Positions 24,050 through 34,800 of a DNA stretch of 64,000 nt are shown one piece after another (position 1 is the first letter of the stretch; each line of letters begins with the position of its first letter). The stretch spans positions 1 to 64,000 of the forward strand of contig JBNKIW010000018.1 in assembly GCA_050290865.1 (NCBI GenBank), written 5' to 3'. Source of the DNA: JARRLC01 sp050290865. GTDB taxonomy: Bacteria > Pseudomonadota > Alphaproteobacteria > Rhizobiales > Rhodomicrobiaceae. The position numbers and the translations under genes are program-made. The notes beneath the pieces were generated by a model. It saw only the letters and a program-made list of their open reading frames with translations, did no database searches and was not told the DNA's origin.

Positions 24050-25567
24050 TCAGCCCGCGTAAAGCCCCTTATGTGTCTCGCGCAGGACGTTTTTCTGTAC
24101 CTTGCCCATGGCATTGCGCGGCAGGGCCTCCGCGAACAACACACGCTTCGGCAGCTTGTATTTCGCCAGCCGTCCCGCCAGCGCTTCGAGCACGGCGCGC
24201 TCATCGCCCGTCTGGTCCTTCTTCAAGACCACAACCGCCGTCACGCCCTCACCGAAATCGGGATGCGGCAGGCCGACAACCGCACTTTCGGCCACGCCGT
24301 CGAGGGCATCGATCTCGCTCTCGATCTCCTTCGGATAGACGTTGTAACCGCCGGAAATCACGAGGTCCTTCTCGCGGCCAACGATGTACACATAGCCGCG
24401 CCGGTCGACGCATCCCAGGTCGCCGGTGATGAAGAAGCCGTCGGCGCGGAATTCGGACGCCGTCTTCTCCGGCATACGCCAATAGCCCTGTAAAACATTC
24501 GGCCCCTCGACCTCGATCACGCCGATTTCGCCGCCGGCCAGCTCCGTCCCCGTCTCCGGATCGCTGATGCGAAGCGCTACGCCGGGCAAGGGCAAGCCGA
24601 CCGACCCAGGCACACGATCGCCGACATAGGGATTGGAGGTGAGCATGTTGGTCTCGGTCATGCCGTAGCGTTCGAGGATGGCGTGGCCCGTGCGCTCGCG
24701 CCATTCGCGATGCGTGGCAGCCAGAAGCGGCGCCGATCCCGACACGAACAGCCGCATATGCGCGGTGCCGGCGCGGCCCAGGCGCGCGTCCTGCAGCAGG
24801 CGCGTATAGAAGGTCGGCACGCCCATCATGACGCTCGCGCGGGGCATGAGCCGCAAGACCTCGTTCACATCGAATTTCGGCAGAAACAGCATGGACGCGC
24901 CGGCCAGCAGCACGGTGTTGATGGCCACGAACAGGCCGTGCGAATGGAAGATGGGCAGCGCATGCAGCAGCACGTCGGCGCCCGTCATGCGCCAGTAATC
25001 CTTCAGCGTTTCGGCGTTGGAGGACAGATTGCGGTGGCTCAGCATGGCGCCTTTCGAGCGCCCCGTCGTCCCCGAGGTGTAGAGAATGGCCGCAAGGTCG
25101 TCCGGGCCGCGCTCTATGGTGAGGAAATCCGCAGGCATCTCCTGCGCCGCCGCCATCAGCGAACCGCCGCCTTCCGCGCCGAGCGTTTCGACGGCAGCAA
25201 CGCCTGGAGGATTGGCCAGCGCGGCGACTGCCTCCCGTTTTTCCGGCGCGCACACGACCACCCGCGGCTCGGCATCGCCAATGAAATATTCGAGCTCGGC
25301 GAGGGTGTAGGCGGGATTCAGCGGCAGGAGTACCGCGCCAGCGCGGAAGCAGGCCAGCGTGAGGATCGCCGCTTCCGGCGACTTTTCCACCTGCACCGCC
25401 ACGCGGTCGCCGGGCTCGACCCCGCGCGCGACAAGCACGTTCGCGAGCCGTCCGGCAAGCGCGAATGCCTCGCCATAGGTGATGATACGGCCGGATGCGG
25501 TCTCGATGAAGGTGCGGCCCTCGCCGGGCGAGCGGGCAGCCGCGAGAGAGAAGAAATTTGCCGTCAT
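24050..25567 (-). CDS. matB: Malonyl-CoA synthetase
   Basis: 505-residue ANL-superfamily ligase: malonate + ATP + CoA to malonyl-CoA. The P-loop-like motif is ILYTSGTTGRSKGAMLSHRN, the adenylation motif ERYGMTETNM, then GDLGCVDRRGYVYIVGREKD, and the catalytic lysine near the end in PRNAMGKVQKN. LPIFHSHGLFVA and PKFDVNEVL resemble MatB rather than acetyl- or long-chain synthetases. It follows malonyl-CoA decarboxylase with a four-base overlap, which supports malonate as substrate. The cytoplasmic pair turns malonate into acetyl-CoA. Confidence 0.9.
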   Translation of the reverse strand: MTANFFSLAAARSPGEGRTFIETASGRIITYGEAFALAGRLANVLVARGVEPGDRVAVQVEKSPEAAILTLACFRAGAVLLPLNPAYTLAELEYFIGDAEPRVVVCAPEKREAVAALANPPGVAAVETLGAEGGGSLMAAAQEMPADFLTIERGPDDLAAILYTSGTTGRSKGAMLSHRNLSSNAETLKDYWRMTGADVLLHALPIFHSHGLFVAINTVLLAGASMLFLPKFDVNEVLRLMPRASVMMGVPTFYTRLLQDARLGRAGTAHMRLFVSGSAPLLAATHREWRERTGHAILERYGMTETNMLTSNPYVGDRVPGSVGLPLPGVALRISDPETGTELAGGEIGVIEVEGPNVLQGYWRMPEKTASEFRADGFFITGDLGCVDRRGYVYIVGREKDLVISGGYNVYPKEIESEIDALDGVAESAVVGLPHPDFGEGVTAVVVLKKDQTGDERAVLEALAGRLAKYKLPKRVLFAEALPRNAMGKVQKNVLRETHKGLYAG

Positions 25568-26964
25568 GACGTGGCCTTCGTTCCGCCCCTGGGGGCTTCG
25601 GTGCTCACCGGCGTCAGCGCCCGCGACGGCAGGTCGGCGGAGAGGCGTCGTCTGACTGCCGGGACGGCCACGACCTCGCCCCGCTCGGCGTAGGATTCGT
25701 GGTTCCGCTCGATGTTCTCGATATCGTAGAGATAGTTGACCATCAGTCCGTGAGACTGCTTAAGGCCCTTTGCCGACATGTCGCCGCGGAAGTTGATGCG
25801 CTCCACCCGCGCACCATTCCCGAGATGAAAGCGGGCGATCGGATCGAGCGGCCAGCCTTCCGGCGTCTTCGCCTTAATGAGATACCAGGCGGCGGCGGCG
25901 GTCAGCGCCTTCTCGATGCCGGGCAGCGCCGGCGCGTTGTGGAGCCACGCCAGACCATCGAGTTCGCGCAAAGATTCGAGATGCACCGGCGTAAGCCCCT
26001 CGGGCGCGTCCGCCATGCGCTGGCGCGCGAGCCATGAGGCGAAACCGGGCATCGGCGACAGCGTGACGAGATTGCTGAGCTTCGGCAACTCGCGCTTGAG
26101 CTCTTCCACCACCTGCTTGACGAGGAAATGGCCGAAGGAAATGCCGCGCAGCCCCCCCTGGCAGTTGGAAATGGAGTAGAACACGGCGGTCCGCGCATCG
26201 CCGGCGGCGATCGGCTCGCGCTTATCGGCGAGCAGAGGCGCGATGGCACCGGGAATACCCGCCGTCAGCGCCACCTGCATGAAGATCAAAGGCTCGTCCA
26301 CCATCTGCGGATGAAAGAAGGCGAACAGCCGCCGGTCGTCCGGCTTGATGCGCCGGCGCAGGTCGTCCCAATCCCTGATCGCGTGAACCGCCTCATAGCG
26401 GATGATTTTTTCCAGGATATTGGCGGGCGTGGACCAGCCGATGCGCCTGAGCACGAGAAAGCCGCGGTTGAACCAGGACGAGAAAAGATGCCGGAGGTCG
26501 GCGTCGAGTGCCTCCAATACGGGAAAGTCCTTACGGTGCTGCAGGAGTTCCCCGCGCATGGCGACGAGCTGGCGTGTGCCGTCCGGCGCCAAGTTGAGAC
26601 GGCGGATAAGTTCCTGCCGCTTCGGCTCCGCGGCAGCGTGCAGTTCGTTGAGCGCTTGCGGCGACGGCGCCTCGCGCCATTTTGTGATGGCTGCATCGAG
26701 CCGCTCGGTATCCGGCCCGAATTCCTCGGCGAGTTGGACCAGAAACGCGCGCCGCGCATCGGGTTCGAGCACCTCCCAGCGCGCGAGAATATCACGTGCC
26801 AGCGCCACGCCCGATGCCTCGCCCCGCCGCGAAACCAGCGCGCGGCAGCCCTCCGCGAGATCGCCCGGCCCCATGGCATCGGACCGGCGCGGCGGCCGGT
26901 TGAGAACGGCACGGCCACGGTCGGCGATAGACGCAAGGAGGTCGGAAAAGAACGGTGTGCTCAT
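25564..26964 (-). CDS. Malonyl-CoA decarboxylase
   Basis: 466-residue enzyme giving acetyl-CoA and CO2 from malonyl-CoA. Family segments seen are SISNCQGGLRGISFGHFLVK (active-site region), ETDL-free helical N-terminal domain of about 170 residues, LSPMPGFASWL, RFHLGNGARVERINFRGD and KGLKQSHGLMVNYLYD near the C-terminus. It is translationally coupled to matB (four-base overlap). A relic of a TRAP transporter gene lies upstream on the same strand, suggesting that a transporter once completed the operon. Confidence 0.92.
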   Translation of the reverse strand: MSTPFFSDLLASIADRGRAVLNRPPRRSDAMGPGDLAEGCRALVSRRGEASGVALARDILARWEVLEPDARRAFLVQLAEEFGPDTERLDAAITKWREAPSPQALNELHAAAEPKRQELIRRLNLAPDGTRQLVAMRGELLQHRKDFPVLEALDADLRHLFSSWFNRGFLVLRRIGWSTPANILEKIIRYEAVHAIRDWDDLRRRIKPDDRRLFAFFHPQMVDEPLIFMQVALTAGIPGAIAPLLADKREPIAAGDARTAVFYSISNCQGGLRGISFGHFLVKQVVEELKRELPKLSNLVTLSPMPGFASWLARQRMADAPEGLTPVHLESLRELDGLAWLHNAPALPGIEKALTAAAAWYLIKAKTPEGWPLDPIARFHLGNGARVERINFRGDMSAKGLKQSHGLMVNYLYDIENIERNHESYAERGEVVAVPAVRRRLSADLPSRALTPVSTEAPRGGTKATS

Positions 26965-27336
26965 AGGTCCGCTACTTCATACCCATATCAGGCGGCGGCG
27001 CGGCGATCCCCCTTGGACGGGCACGCGGGACAGGTGTCTGCGCGCGTCGGAATGACAAAGGCAGCGTCCCCCAGATGATGTCCGAAAGCGAGATGTCCGG
27101 CGCATTGCTCTTGTTGACCAGGATATTGCGGCTGGGTGGCGGAGGGATCAACCCCCCATTTCCATAGTGATCATCATGGCGGCGTTTCCTTCCCGGGCTT
27201 TCGGCCACGTCGAATCCCGCCGCCGCCTGCTGCAGCGCGGTTGTTTGCACTGCCCGCTCGCACGGCAATGCCGCCTTGACTTGAAACCGCGGCGGTCCCA
27301 GTTAGTCTCAGAACAATAATCAAGGAAGGCAGCTCC
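26965..27336. other. Divergent intergenic region with a TRAP transporter relic
   Basis: About 370 bases between malonyl-CoA decarboxylase and the M16 peptidase gene. It contains the dctM relic (about 27050-27190, minus strand) and, next to the peptidase gene, a short AT-rich stretch with AAGGAAGG ahead of its ATG. No intact gene is seen. Confidence 0.5.
27050..27190 (-). pseudogene. Relic of a TRAP transporter large permease (dctM) C-terminus
   Basis: On the minus strand one frame reads MMITMEMG, and after a run of six G residues another frame reads LIPPPPSRNILVN, then NAPDISLSDIIWGTLPL. Joined by removing two G residues, this matches the C-terminal part of DctM proteins, which typically read MEMGLITPPVGLN.. 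followed by AP.I.L.DI..G..PF. The fragment is frameshifted, has substitutions in the conserved GLITPPVG loop, and is followed by unrelated sequence. Position upstream of the malonate genes matches TRAP-malonate operons known in alphaproteobacteria. Confidence 0.6.
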
Positions 27337-30252
27337 ATGACGGTTACCCATGGCTTCGAAGGCATCCGCGAGCAGTACATTCCCGAGATCTGTTCAGCGG
27401 CGCATCTCTATCGCCATCAGCGCACCGGCGCCGAACTGCTTTCTCTAGCGAATGCCGACGAGAACAAAGTGTTCGGTGTCGCCTTCCGGTCGCCGCCTGC
27501 CGATTCCACGGGCATTGCCCACATTCTCGAACATTCCGTTCTGTGCGGTTCGCGCAAATATCCGGTCAAGGCGCCGTTTCTGGAACTGATCAAAGGTTCG
27601 CTGAAGACCTTCCTCAATGCGTTCACCTTCCCCGACAAGACCGTCTATCCGGTCGCCAGCACCAACCTGCAGGATTTCTACAATCTCGTGGACGTCTATC
27701 TCGACTCCGTGTTCCATCCGCGCCTCACGCCGGAGATCCTCCAGCAGGAGGGCTGGCATTACGAGCTGGACAGCACGGATGCGCCGCTCATTTACAAGGG
27801 CGTCGTCTTCAACGAAATGAAGGGCGTCTATTCTTCGCCCGAGGGCATCGCGGGCCGGGCGGCGCAGCGCTCTCTTTTCCCTGATACTCCCTATGGCGTC
27901 GACTCGGGCGGCGATCCGCGCGTGATCCCCGATCTGACCTACGAGGCTTTCACGGCTTTTCACGAGCGCTGCTATCACCCGTCGAACGCGCGGTTTTTCT
28001 TCTATGGCGACGATCCGGAGGACAAGCGGCTTGAGATCATCGACCGCGTGCTCGCCGAATTCTCCGCTGCACCCGCGACGGAGCCGGTCGCCCTGCAACC
28101 GCGTTTCCCCGAACCGCGCACAGCCCGGCACACCTTCGCCGCCAGCCCCGGACCGGCGAAGCAGGCGCGCGTTCTCGTCAACTGGATGCTCGACGAGTTC
28201 ACGGATGTGGAAACCGCGCTCGCCGGGGCGGTTCTCGGGCGTATCCTGGTCGGCAGGCCCGCCTCACCGCTGCGCAAAGCGCTGATCGACTCAGGGCTGG
28301 GCGAAGGCATCGCCGGCGGCGGCTTCTCGCGCACGCTCCGGCAGGCGACGTTCAGCACCGGTCTCAAAGGCATCGAAGAAACGGACGCCGCCAAGGTCGA
28401 AACGCTCATCCTCTCCACGCTTGCCGCACTCGCGCGCGACGGCATCGATCTGGCGACCGTCGAAGCGGCGATGAATTCCATCGAATTCGGCCTGCGTGAG
28501 AACAACACCGGCAGTTTCCCGCGCGGCATCGTGCTGATGATACGGGCGCTGGAAGGCTGGCTGCATGGCCGCGATCCGCTGGAGCCGCTGGCATGGGACG
28601 CCCCGCTCGCCCGATTGAAAACACGCCTCGCCGGGGGTGAGCGCATCTTCGAAGACATGATCCGCCGTCACTTGATCGACAACCCGCACCGTACCGCGCT
28701 GGTCTTCGCGCCGGACCCCGAGCAGGCCGCACGCGAAGCCACCGAGGAGCGCGCCCGCCTGGACGCCGCCCGGGCGGCCATGAGCGATGCGGATGTCGCG
28801 AGCGTGATCGAGAATACGCGGAAGCTCAAGCACCTGCAGGAGACACCCGACTCACCGGAAGCGCTCGCCACCATTCCCTCGCTGCAACTCTCCGATCTTC
28901 CGCGCCAGAACGCCGTCATCCCAATGGCCGCGGGCGATATCGGCGGGACGCGCGTCTTCACCCACGATCTCGACACCAGCGGCATCGTCTATCTCGACAT
29001 CGGTCTGGACCTGCGCACATTGACGCCGGACCTCATTCCCCATCTCACGCTTTTCCGCCGCGCGATCCTTGAGACGGGCGCCGGCAAGGCCGATTTCGTC
29101 GAATTATCGCAGCGCATCGACCGCTCCACCGGCGGGATCAGCCCCGTCACCTGGACGTCGACCATAACGGATGGCTCCCGCGCCGCCGCATGGCTGTTCC
29201 TGCGCGCCAAGGCGATGCCGGAAAAAGCGGGAGAAATGCTCGCCATCCTCCGCGACGTCCTGCTGGAGCCGCGGCTCGACGACCACGAGCGGATCACACA
29301 ATTGGGCCGTGAGCTGAAGGCCGGACTGGAATCGCAACTCATTCCTGGCGGCCACGGCTTCGTCGCGCGGCGTCTGCGCGGTGGGTTAGACGAAGCGGGC
29401 TGGGCCGAAGAGCAAATGAGCGGCATCAGCCAGCTCGTTTTCGCGCGCGCGATCTGCGAGGAGATGGACGACGGCGGCGGCAGGGTGCTGGCAGCGCTGG
29501 CCCGCATCCGCGCCAGGCTCGTCAACCGCCGGACGATGCTGTGCAATGTCACAGCGGACGGCGCCGCTCTCCGCCGTTTCGAGCCGGAACTGGCGCGCTT
29601 CCTTGATGCTCTGCCCGCCGAACCGGTGAACATCCCCACCTGGCCTGATCTGGACGCCCCGCACGCCGAGGGCCTGACGATCCCGGCGAAAGTCAATTAC
29701 GTCGGCAAAGGCGAATGCCTCTACCGGCTCGGATTCCGCCCGGGCGGCGAAGTCATGGCCGCGCGCCAATTGCTCGCCACCGGCTGGCTGTGGGAGAAGA
29801 TCCGCGTCCAGGGCGGCGCCTATGGCGGAATGTGTGCGTTCGACCGGCGGTCCGGCGTCTTCACCTTCACCTCCTACCGCGACCCGAACCTCCTGAAAAC
29901 ACTTGACATCTACGACGGGGCCGCGAATTACCTGCGCACCGCCGCCATCGCCGAGCCGGAGCTGGTCCGCGCCATCATCGGTTCCATCGGCTTCATGGAC
30001 ACCTACCGGCTACCGGACGCCAAAGGTATGGTCTCGCTGCAGCGGCACCTGGCAGGCGACAGCGAAGAGCTGCGCCAGCGCGTGCGCGATGAGGTGCTCG
30101 CGGCGGACGTGGCGGGCGTGAGGCGTTTCGCCGATGCGCTCGACGCCGTGGCGGCGGAGGGCCGCGTGGCGGTGCTGGGCTCGGCCGAGGCCATCGCCGC
30201 GGCGGATGCGGAGAAGGGCGGCGGCTGGTTCACGATGTCAAAGATTATGTAG
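27337..30252 (+). CDS. PreP-like M16C zinc metallopeptidase
   Basis: 971-residue insulinase-superfamily peptidase. The inverted zinc motif HILEH is at 62-66 (His62, Glu65, His66), and the downstream glutamate is in the FNEMKGVYSSPE segment. Length and the tandem of two M16 halves joined by a helical linker match presequence-protease PreP/Cym1 and their bacterial homologues, which degrade short unstructured peptides. There is no signal peptide, so it is probably cytoplasmic. It is followed by rimO after 12 bases. Confidence 0.9.
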   Translation: MTVTHGFEGIREQYIPEICSAAHLYRHQRTGAELLSLANADENKVFGVAFRSPPADSTGIAHILEHSVLCGSRKYPVKAPFLELIKGSLKTFLNAFTFPDKTVYPVASTNLQDFYNLVDVYLDSVFHPRLTPEILQQEGWHYELDSTDAPLIYKGVVFNEMKGVYSSPEGIAGRAAQRSLFPDTPYGVDSGGDPRVIPDLTYEAFTAFHERCYHPSNARFFFYGDDPEDKRLEIIDRVLAEFSAAPATEPVALQPRFPEPRTARHTFAASPGPAKQARVLVNWMLDEFTDVETALAGAVLGRILVGRPASPLRKALIDSGLGEGIAGGGFSRTLRQATFSTGLKGIEETDAAKVETLILSTLAALARDGIDLATVEAAMNSIEFGLRENNTGSFPRGIVLMIRALEGWLHGRDPLEPLAWDAPLARLKTRLAGGERIFEDMIRRHLIDNPHRTALVFAPDPEQAAREATEERARLDAARAAMSDADVASVIENTRKLKHLQETPDSPEALATIPSLQLSDLPRQNAVIPMAAGDIGGTRVFTHDLDTSGIVYLDIGLDLRTLTPDLIPHLTLFRRAILETGAGKADFVELSQRIDRSTGGISPVTWTSTITDGSRAAAWLFLRAKAMPEKAGEMLAILRDVLLEPRLDDHERITQLGRELKAGLESQLIPGGHGFVARRLRGGLDEAGWAEEQMSGISQLVFARAICEEMDDGGGRVLAALARIRARLVNRRTMLCNVTADGAALRRFEPELARFLDALPAEPVNIPTWPDLDAPHAEGLTIPAKVNYVGKGECLYRLGFRPGGEVMAARQLLATGWLWEKIRVQGGAYGGMCAFDRRSGVFTFTSYRDPNLLKTLDIYDGAANYLRTAAIAEPELVRAIIGSIGFMDTYRLPDAKGMVSLQRHLAGDSEELRQRVRDEVLAADVAGVRRFADALDAVAAEGRVAVLGSAEAIAAADAEKGGGWFTMSKIM

Positions 30253-30264
30253 AGACGGTCGCGG

Positions 30265-31620
30265 ATGGCCAATAGCATGAAGAATGGCGCGACGCCCGCC
30301 CCGAAGGTCGGCTTCGTCAGCCTGGGTTGCGCCAAGGCGCTGGTGGATAGCGAGCGCATCATCACCCGGCTGCGCAGCGAGGGCTACGAAATCGCGCCCA
30401 GCTATGACGGCGCCGACGTGGTGGTCGTCAACACCTGCGGCTTTCTCGACAGCGCCAGGGCCGAGAGCCTGGATGCCATCAGCGAGGCGATGGCGGAAAA
30501 CGGCCGCGTCATCGTCACCGGCTGCTTCGGCGTCGAGGACCGGCGGATCCGCGAGGCGTTCCCCGACGTGCTGGCCGTCACCGGGCCGCATCAATATGAG
30601 GCGGTGATGGCTGCCGTGCGCGAAGCGGCCCCGCCGCCGCACGCCGCCTTTCTCGACCTGGTGCCGGGCGCGGGGCTGCGCCTCACACCGCCGCACTACG
30701 CCTACCTGAAGATCTCCGAAGGCTGCCACAACCGCTGTTCGTTCTGCATCATCCCGCAGATTCGCGGCGATCTGGTCAGCCGCCCCGCCGCCGATGTCAT
30801 GGCCGAGGCGGAGCAACTCGTGGAGGCGGGCGTGCGCGAACTGATGGTCATCAGCCAGGACACGAGCGCCTACGGCATCGACCTGAAATACGCGGCAAGC
30901 GCGTGGCAGGGCCGCGAGGTTCCCGCGCGGTTCCAGGAGCTGTGCGAGGCGCTGGGCACGCTCGGCGCGTGGGTGCGGCTGCACTATGTCTACCCGTATC
31001 CGCATGTGGACGCGGTGCTGCCGCTGATGGCGGACGGCAAAATTCTGCCCTATCTCGACATTCCGTTCCAGCACGCCTCGCCCACGGTGCTGAAGGCCAT
31101 GCGCCGCCCCGCCAACCAGGAAAAGACGCTGGAGCGCATCGCGCGCTGGCGGCAGGTCTGCCCCGATCTCGCCATCCGCTCGACCTTCATCGTCGGTTTT
31201 CCGGGAGAGACCGAGGAAGATTTCACGCTCCTGCTGGACTGGCTGCAAGAAGCCCGGCTCGCGCGCGTCGGCTGCTTCCGCTACGAGAATGTCGAGGGCG
31301 CCGTCTCGCGCGCCATCGCGCCGCAGGTGCCGGAGGAAGTCAAGGAGGAGCGCTACCACCGCTTCATGGAGGCACAGCAGCGGCTGAGCGAGAGCGTCAT
31401 GGCTACGCGCATCGGCCAGACCATCGACGTCATCATCGACGAGGTGGATGAGGAAGGCACGATCGGCCGGTCGGCCTGGGACGCGCCGGACATCGACGGC
31501 GAGGTTTTTCTCAATGGCGAGACGGAGCTGGCACCGGGCGACATCGTCCGCGCCACGATCGAACATGCCGAGGAATACGACGTCTGGGCGAGCCTGGCGG
31601 ACAACCACGAGGCGAAATGA
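30265..31620 (+). CDS. rimO: RimO, ribosomal protein S12 methylthiotransferase
   Basis: 451-residue radical SAM enzyme that methylthiolates an aspartate of ribosomal protein S12. The N-terminal UPF0004 domain has the auxiliary-cluster cysteines in SLGCAKALVDSE, NTCGF and TGCFG. The radical SAM CxxxCxxC is GCHNRCSFC. A TRAM domain closes the protein (GQTIDVIIDEVDEEG, then GDIVRATIEHAEEYDVWA). The KALVDSE and PHYAYLKISEGC sequences distinguish it from MiaB, which is also present at 52.9-54.2 kb. Confidence 0.95.
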   Translation: MANSMKNGATPAPKVGFVSLGCAKALVDSERIITRLRSEGYEIAPSYDGADVVVVNTCGFLDSARAESLDAISEAMAENGRVIVTGCFGVEDRRIREAFPDVLAVTGPHQYEAVMAAVREAAPPPHAAFLDLVPGAGLRLTPPHYAYLKISEGCHNRCSFCIIPQIRGDLVSRPAADVMAEAEQLVEAGVRELMVISQDTSAYGIDLKYAASAWQGREVPARFQELCEALGTLGAWVRLHYVYPYPHVDAVLPLMADGKILPYLDIPFQHASPTVLKAMRRPANQEKTLERIARWRQVCPDLAIRSTFIVGFPGETEEDFTLLLDWLQEARLARVGCFRYENVEGAVSRAIAPQVPEEVKEERYHRFMEAQQRLSESVMATRIGQTIDVIIDEVDEEGTIGRSAWDAPDIDGEVFLNGETELAPGDIVRATIEHAEEYDVWASLADNHEAK

Positions 31621-31817
31621 GCGGCGCGTCATGGTGTCGCAAAGGCCGCGACCATTCTGTGCTGCACCGTTTTCCGGCGCAGCAGACAGTGATATGTGCA
31701 TCCAAAAATGTTGGCCGGAATGCGGCAGCCGTGAGATAGTCCCACGTCTGGCTAATCTGCTGATTCGGCCGGATGAGTTGCCGTCCGTTCCCGCAAAAAC
31801 ACCGACCAAGAGGCGCC

Positions 31818-34800
31818 TTGACGAACACGACAACGACGCCAGTCCGCATCCGGCGCCTTCTCGTCGCCAACCGCTCCGAGATCGCCATTCGCGTCTTCCG
31901 CGCTGCCACCGAGCTGGGTATCCGCACGGTCGCAATCTATGCGGAGGAGGATAAGCTCTCGCTTCACCGCTTCAAAGCGGACGAGGCCTATCTGGTGGGG
32001 CGGGGGCCCGACCCGGCGGCCCATCTCGGCCCGCTCCAGGCTTATCTCTCGATCCCCGAGGTGCTGCGTGTCGCCCGCGAAGCCCATGTGGACGCCATCC
32101 ATCCCGGTTACGGCTTCCTGGCCGAAAGCCCCGAATTCGCCGAAGCCTGCGCGGCAGAGGGCATCGTTTTCATCGGTCCGGCGCCCCAGACCATGCGCAC
32201 GCTCGGCAACAAGGTCTCCGCGCGCGATCTGGCGATCTCCGTCGGCGTGCCGGTCATGCCCGCCACGGGACCGCTGCCGGAGGATCCCGACGAGATAAGG
32301 CGTCTGGCAGCAGAGGTCGGCTACCCGGTCATGCTCAAAGCGTCCTGGGGCGGCGGCGGACGCGGCATGCGGCCTGTCGAGAGCGAGGACAAGATCATCG
32401 ACGCCGTGGCCTCGGCCCGGCGCGAGGCCGGCGCCGCGTTCGGCAAGGACGAGGTGTATCTGGAAAAGCTGGTGCGACACGCCCGCCATGTCGAGGTGCA
32501 GTTGCTCGGCGACAGCCACGGCAATCTCGTCCACCTGTTCGAGCGCGACTGCAGCATTCAGCGGCGTCATCAGAAGGTCATCGAGCGCGCGCCCGCCCCC
32601 TATCTCGATGACGCCCGCCGCGCCGAAATCTGCGAAGCGGCGCTCCGCATCGGCCGCGCCACACAGTATTCCGGTGCCGGGACCGTCGAATTCCTCATGG
32701 ACGCCAATTCCGGCGATTTCTATTTCATCGAGGTCAATCCGCGCATCCAGGTCGAGCATACCGTGACGGAGGTCGTCACCGGCCTCGATATCGTGAAGGC
32801 GCAGATCCATATCGCCGAGGGAGGCCGCCTCGGGGTGACCGAGGAAACCGGCATCCCGGCGCAGTGGAATATCAGTCTCGACGGCCATGCCATGCAGTGC
32901 CGGATCACAACTGAAGATCCGGAAAACAACTTCATCCCCGATTACGGCCGTATCACCGGCTATCGCGGCGCCTTCGGCTTCGGTATCCGCGTCGATGGCG
33001 GTACCGCCTATTCCGGCGCGGTGGTCACGCGCTATTACGATCCCTTGCTGGAGAAGGTGACCGCCTGGGCGCCGACTTCGGTCGAAGTGATCGCGCGCAT
33101 GGACCGCGCCCTGCGCGAATACCGCATCCGGGGCGTTGCCACCAATCTCTCCTTCCTAGAAGCGCTGCTCGCGCATCCGCGCTTCAAGTCAGGCGGCTAC
33201 ACCACCCGCTTCATCGACGAAACACCGGAGCTGTTTCAGGTCGCCGCGCGCCGCGATCGCGCCTCCAAGCTTCTCACCTACATCGCGGATGTCACTGTAA
33301 ACGGCCACCCCGAGGTTCGGGGACGGGCCAAGCCTCCCGCCGAAGCGCGCGCCCCCGACGCGCCGTTTTTCGGTGCGGGCGCCGGGACCGCAGGCACGAA
33401 GCAACTCCTGGACCAGCTTGGCCCGAAAGGATTTGCCGAGTGGATGAAGGCGGAACAGCGCCTTCTCGTTACCGATACGACCACGCGCGACGCGCACCAG
33501 TCGCTTCTCGCCACGCGGATGCGCACCTTCGACATCGTCGCGTCGGCGGGCGCCTACGCCACCGGCCTGCCGCAGCTCTTCTCGCTCGAATGCTGGGGCG
33601 GCGCGACATTCGACGTCGCCATGCGCTTCCTCAGCGAGGATCCGTGGGAAAGGCTCGCCCTTTTGCGCGAACGGGCGCCGAACATCCTCCTGCAGATGCT
33701 GCTGCGTGGCGCGAACGCCGTCGGCTACACCAATTATCCCGACAATGTCGTCCGCTATTTCGTCGCCCAGGCGGCGAAGGCGGGCATGGACGTGTTCCGC
33801 ATTTTCGACTGCCTCAACTGGGTCGAGAACATGCGCGTGGCCATCGACGCGGTGTGCGAGACGGGCAAACTCGCCGAGGGCGCGATCTGCTATACGGGCG
33901 ACATCCTCGATCCGACCCGTGCGAAATACTCGCTCAACTATTACCTCGGCCTCGCGAAGGAACTGGAGGCGGCGGGCTGCCACATTCTCGGCATCAAAGA
34001 CATGGCGGGGCTCTTGAAGCCGTCTGCCGCGCGCGTGCTCATCAAGGCGCTGAAGGAGGAGACGGGGCTGCCGCTCCACCTGCACACGCATGACACCTCG
34101 GGCATTTCCGGCGCGACGGTGCTGGCCGCGGCCGAGGCCGGCGTGGACGCAGCCGACGCGGCGATGGACGCCATGTCGGGTCTCACCTCGCAGCCCTGCC
34201 TGGGCTCGCTGGTCGAGGCGCTGCGCCATACGGACCGCGACACGGGGCTCGATCCCGAAGCGATCCGCCAGCTCAGCTTCTACTGGGAAGCGGTGCGCTA
34301 CGCCTATGCGGCGTTCGAGAGCGACCTGAAGGCTGGCGCGTCCGAGGTCTATTTGCATGAAATGCCAGGCGGGCAGTTCACCAATCTGCGCGAACAGGCC
34401 CGCTCGCTGGGCCTGGAAACACGCTGGCACGATATCGCCAAGGCCTATCGCGCCGCCAACGACCTGTTCGGCGACATCGTCAAGGTGACGCCGTCGTCCA
34501 AGGTCGTCGGCGACATGGCGCTGATGATGGTGGCGCAAAATCTGAGCGCCGAGGACGTCCTGGCGCCGGGGCGGGAGATCGCCTTCCCCGGTTCGGCCAT
34601 CGAGATGCTGCGCGGCGATCTCGGTCAGCCGCCGGGCGGATGGCCCGAGACACTGGTGAACAAGGCGCTGAAGGGCGGCGAGGCCATCACCGTCCGGCCC
34701 GGCTCGCTGCTCGCTCCCGCCAATCTCGACGCCGCCCGCGCCGAGGCCGCCAAATTCTGCGACGAACCTCCGGGCGACACCTGGCTGGCGTCCTATCTGA

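Noticed and set aside
27337..27351. Coding frame of the DctM relic extended up to the M16 peptidase start
   Set aside because: Upstream of about 27190 the minus-strand translation no longer resembles DctM, so the relic was limited to the matching part.
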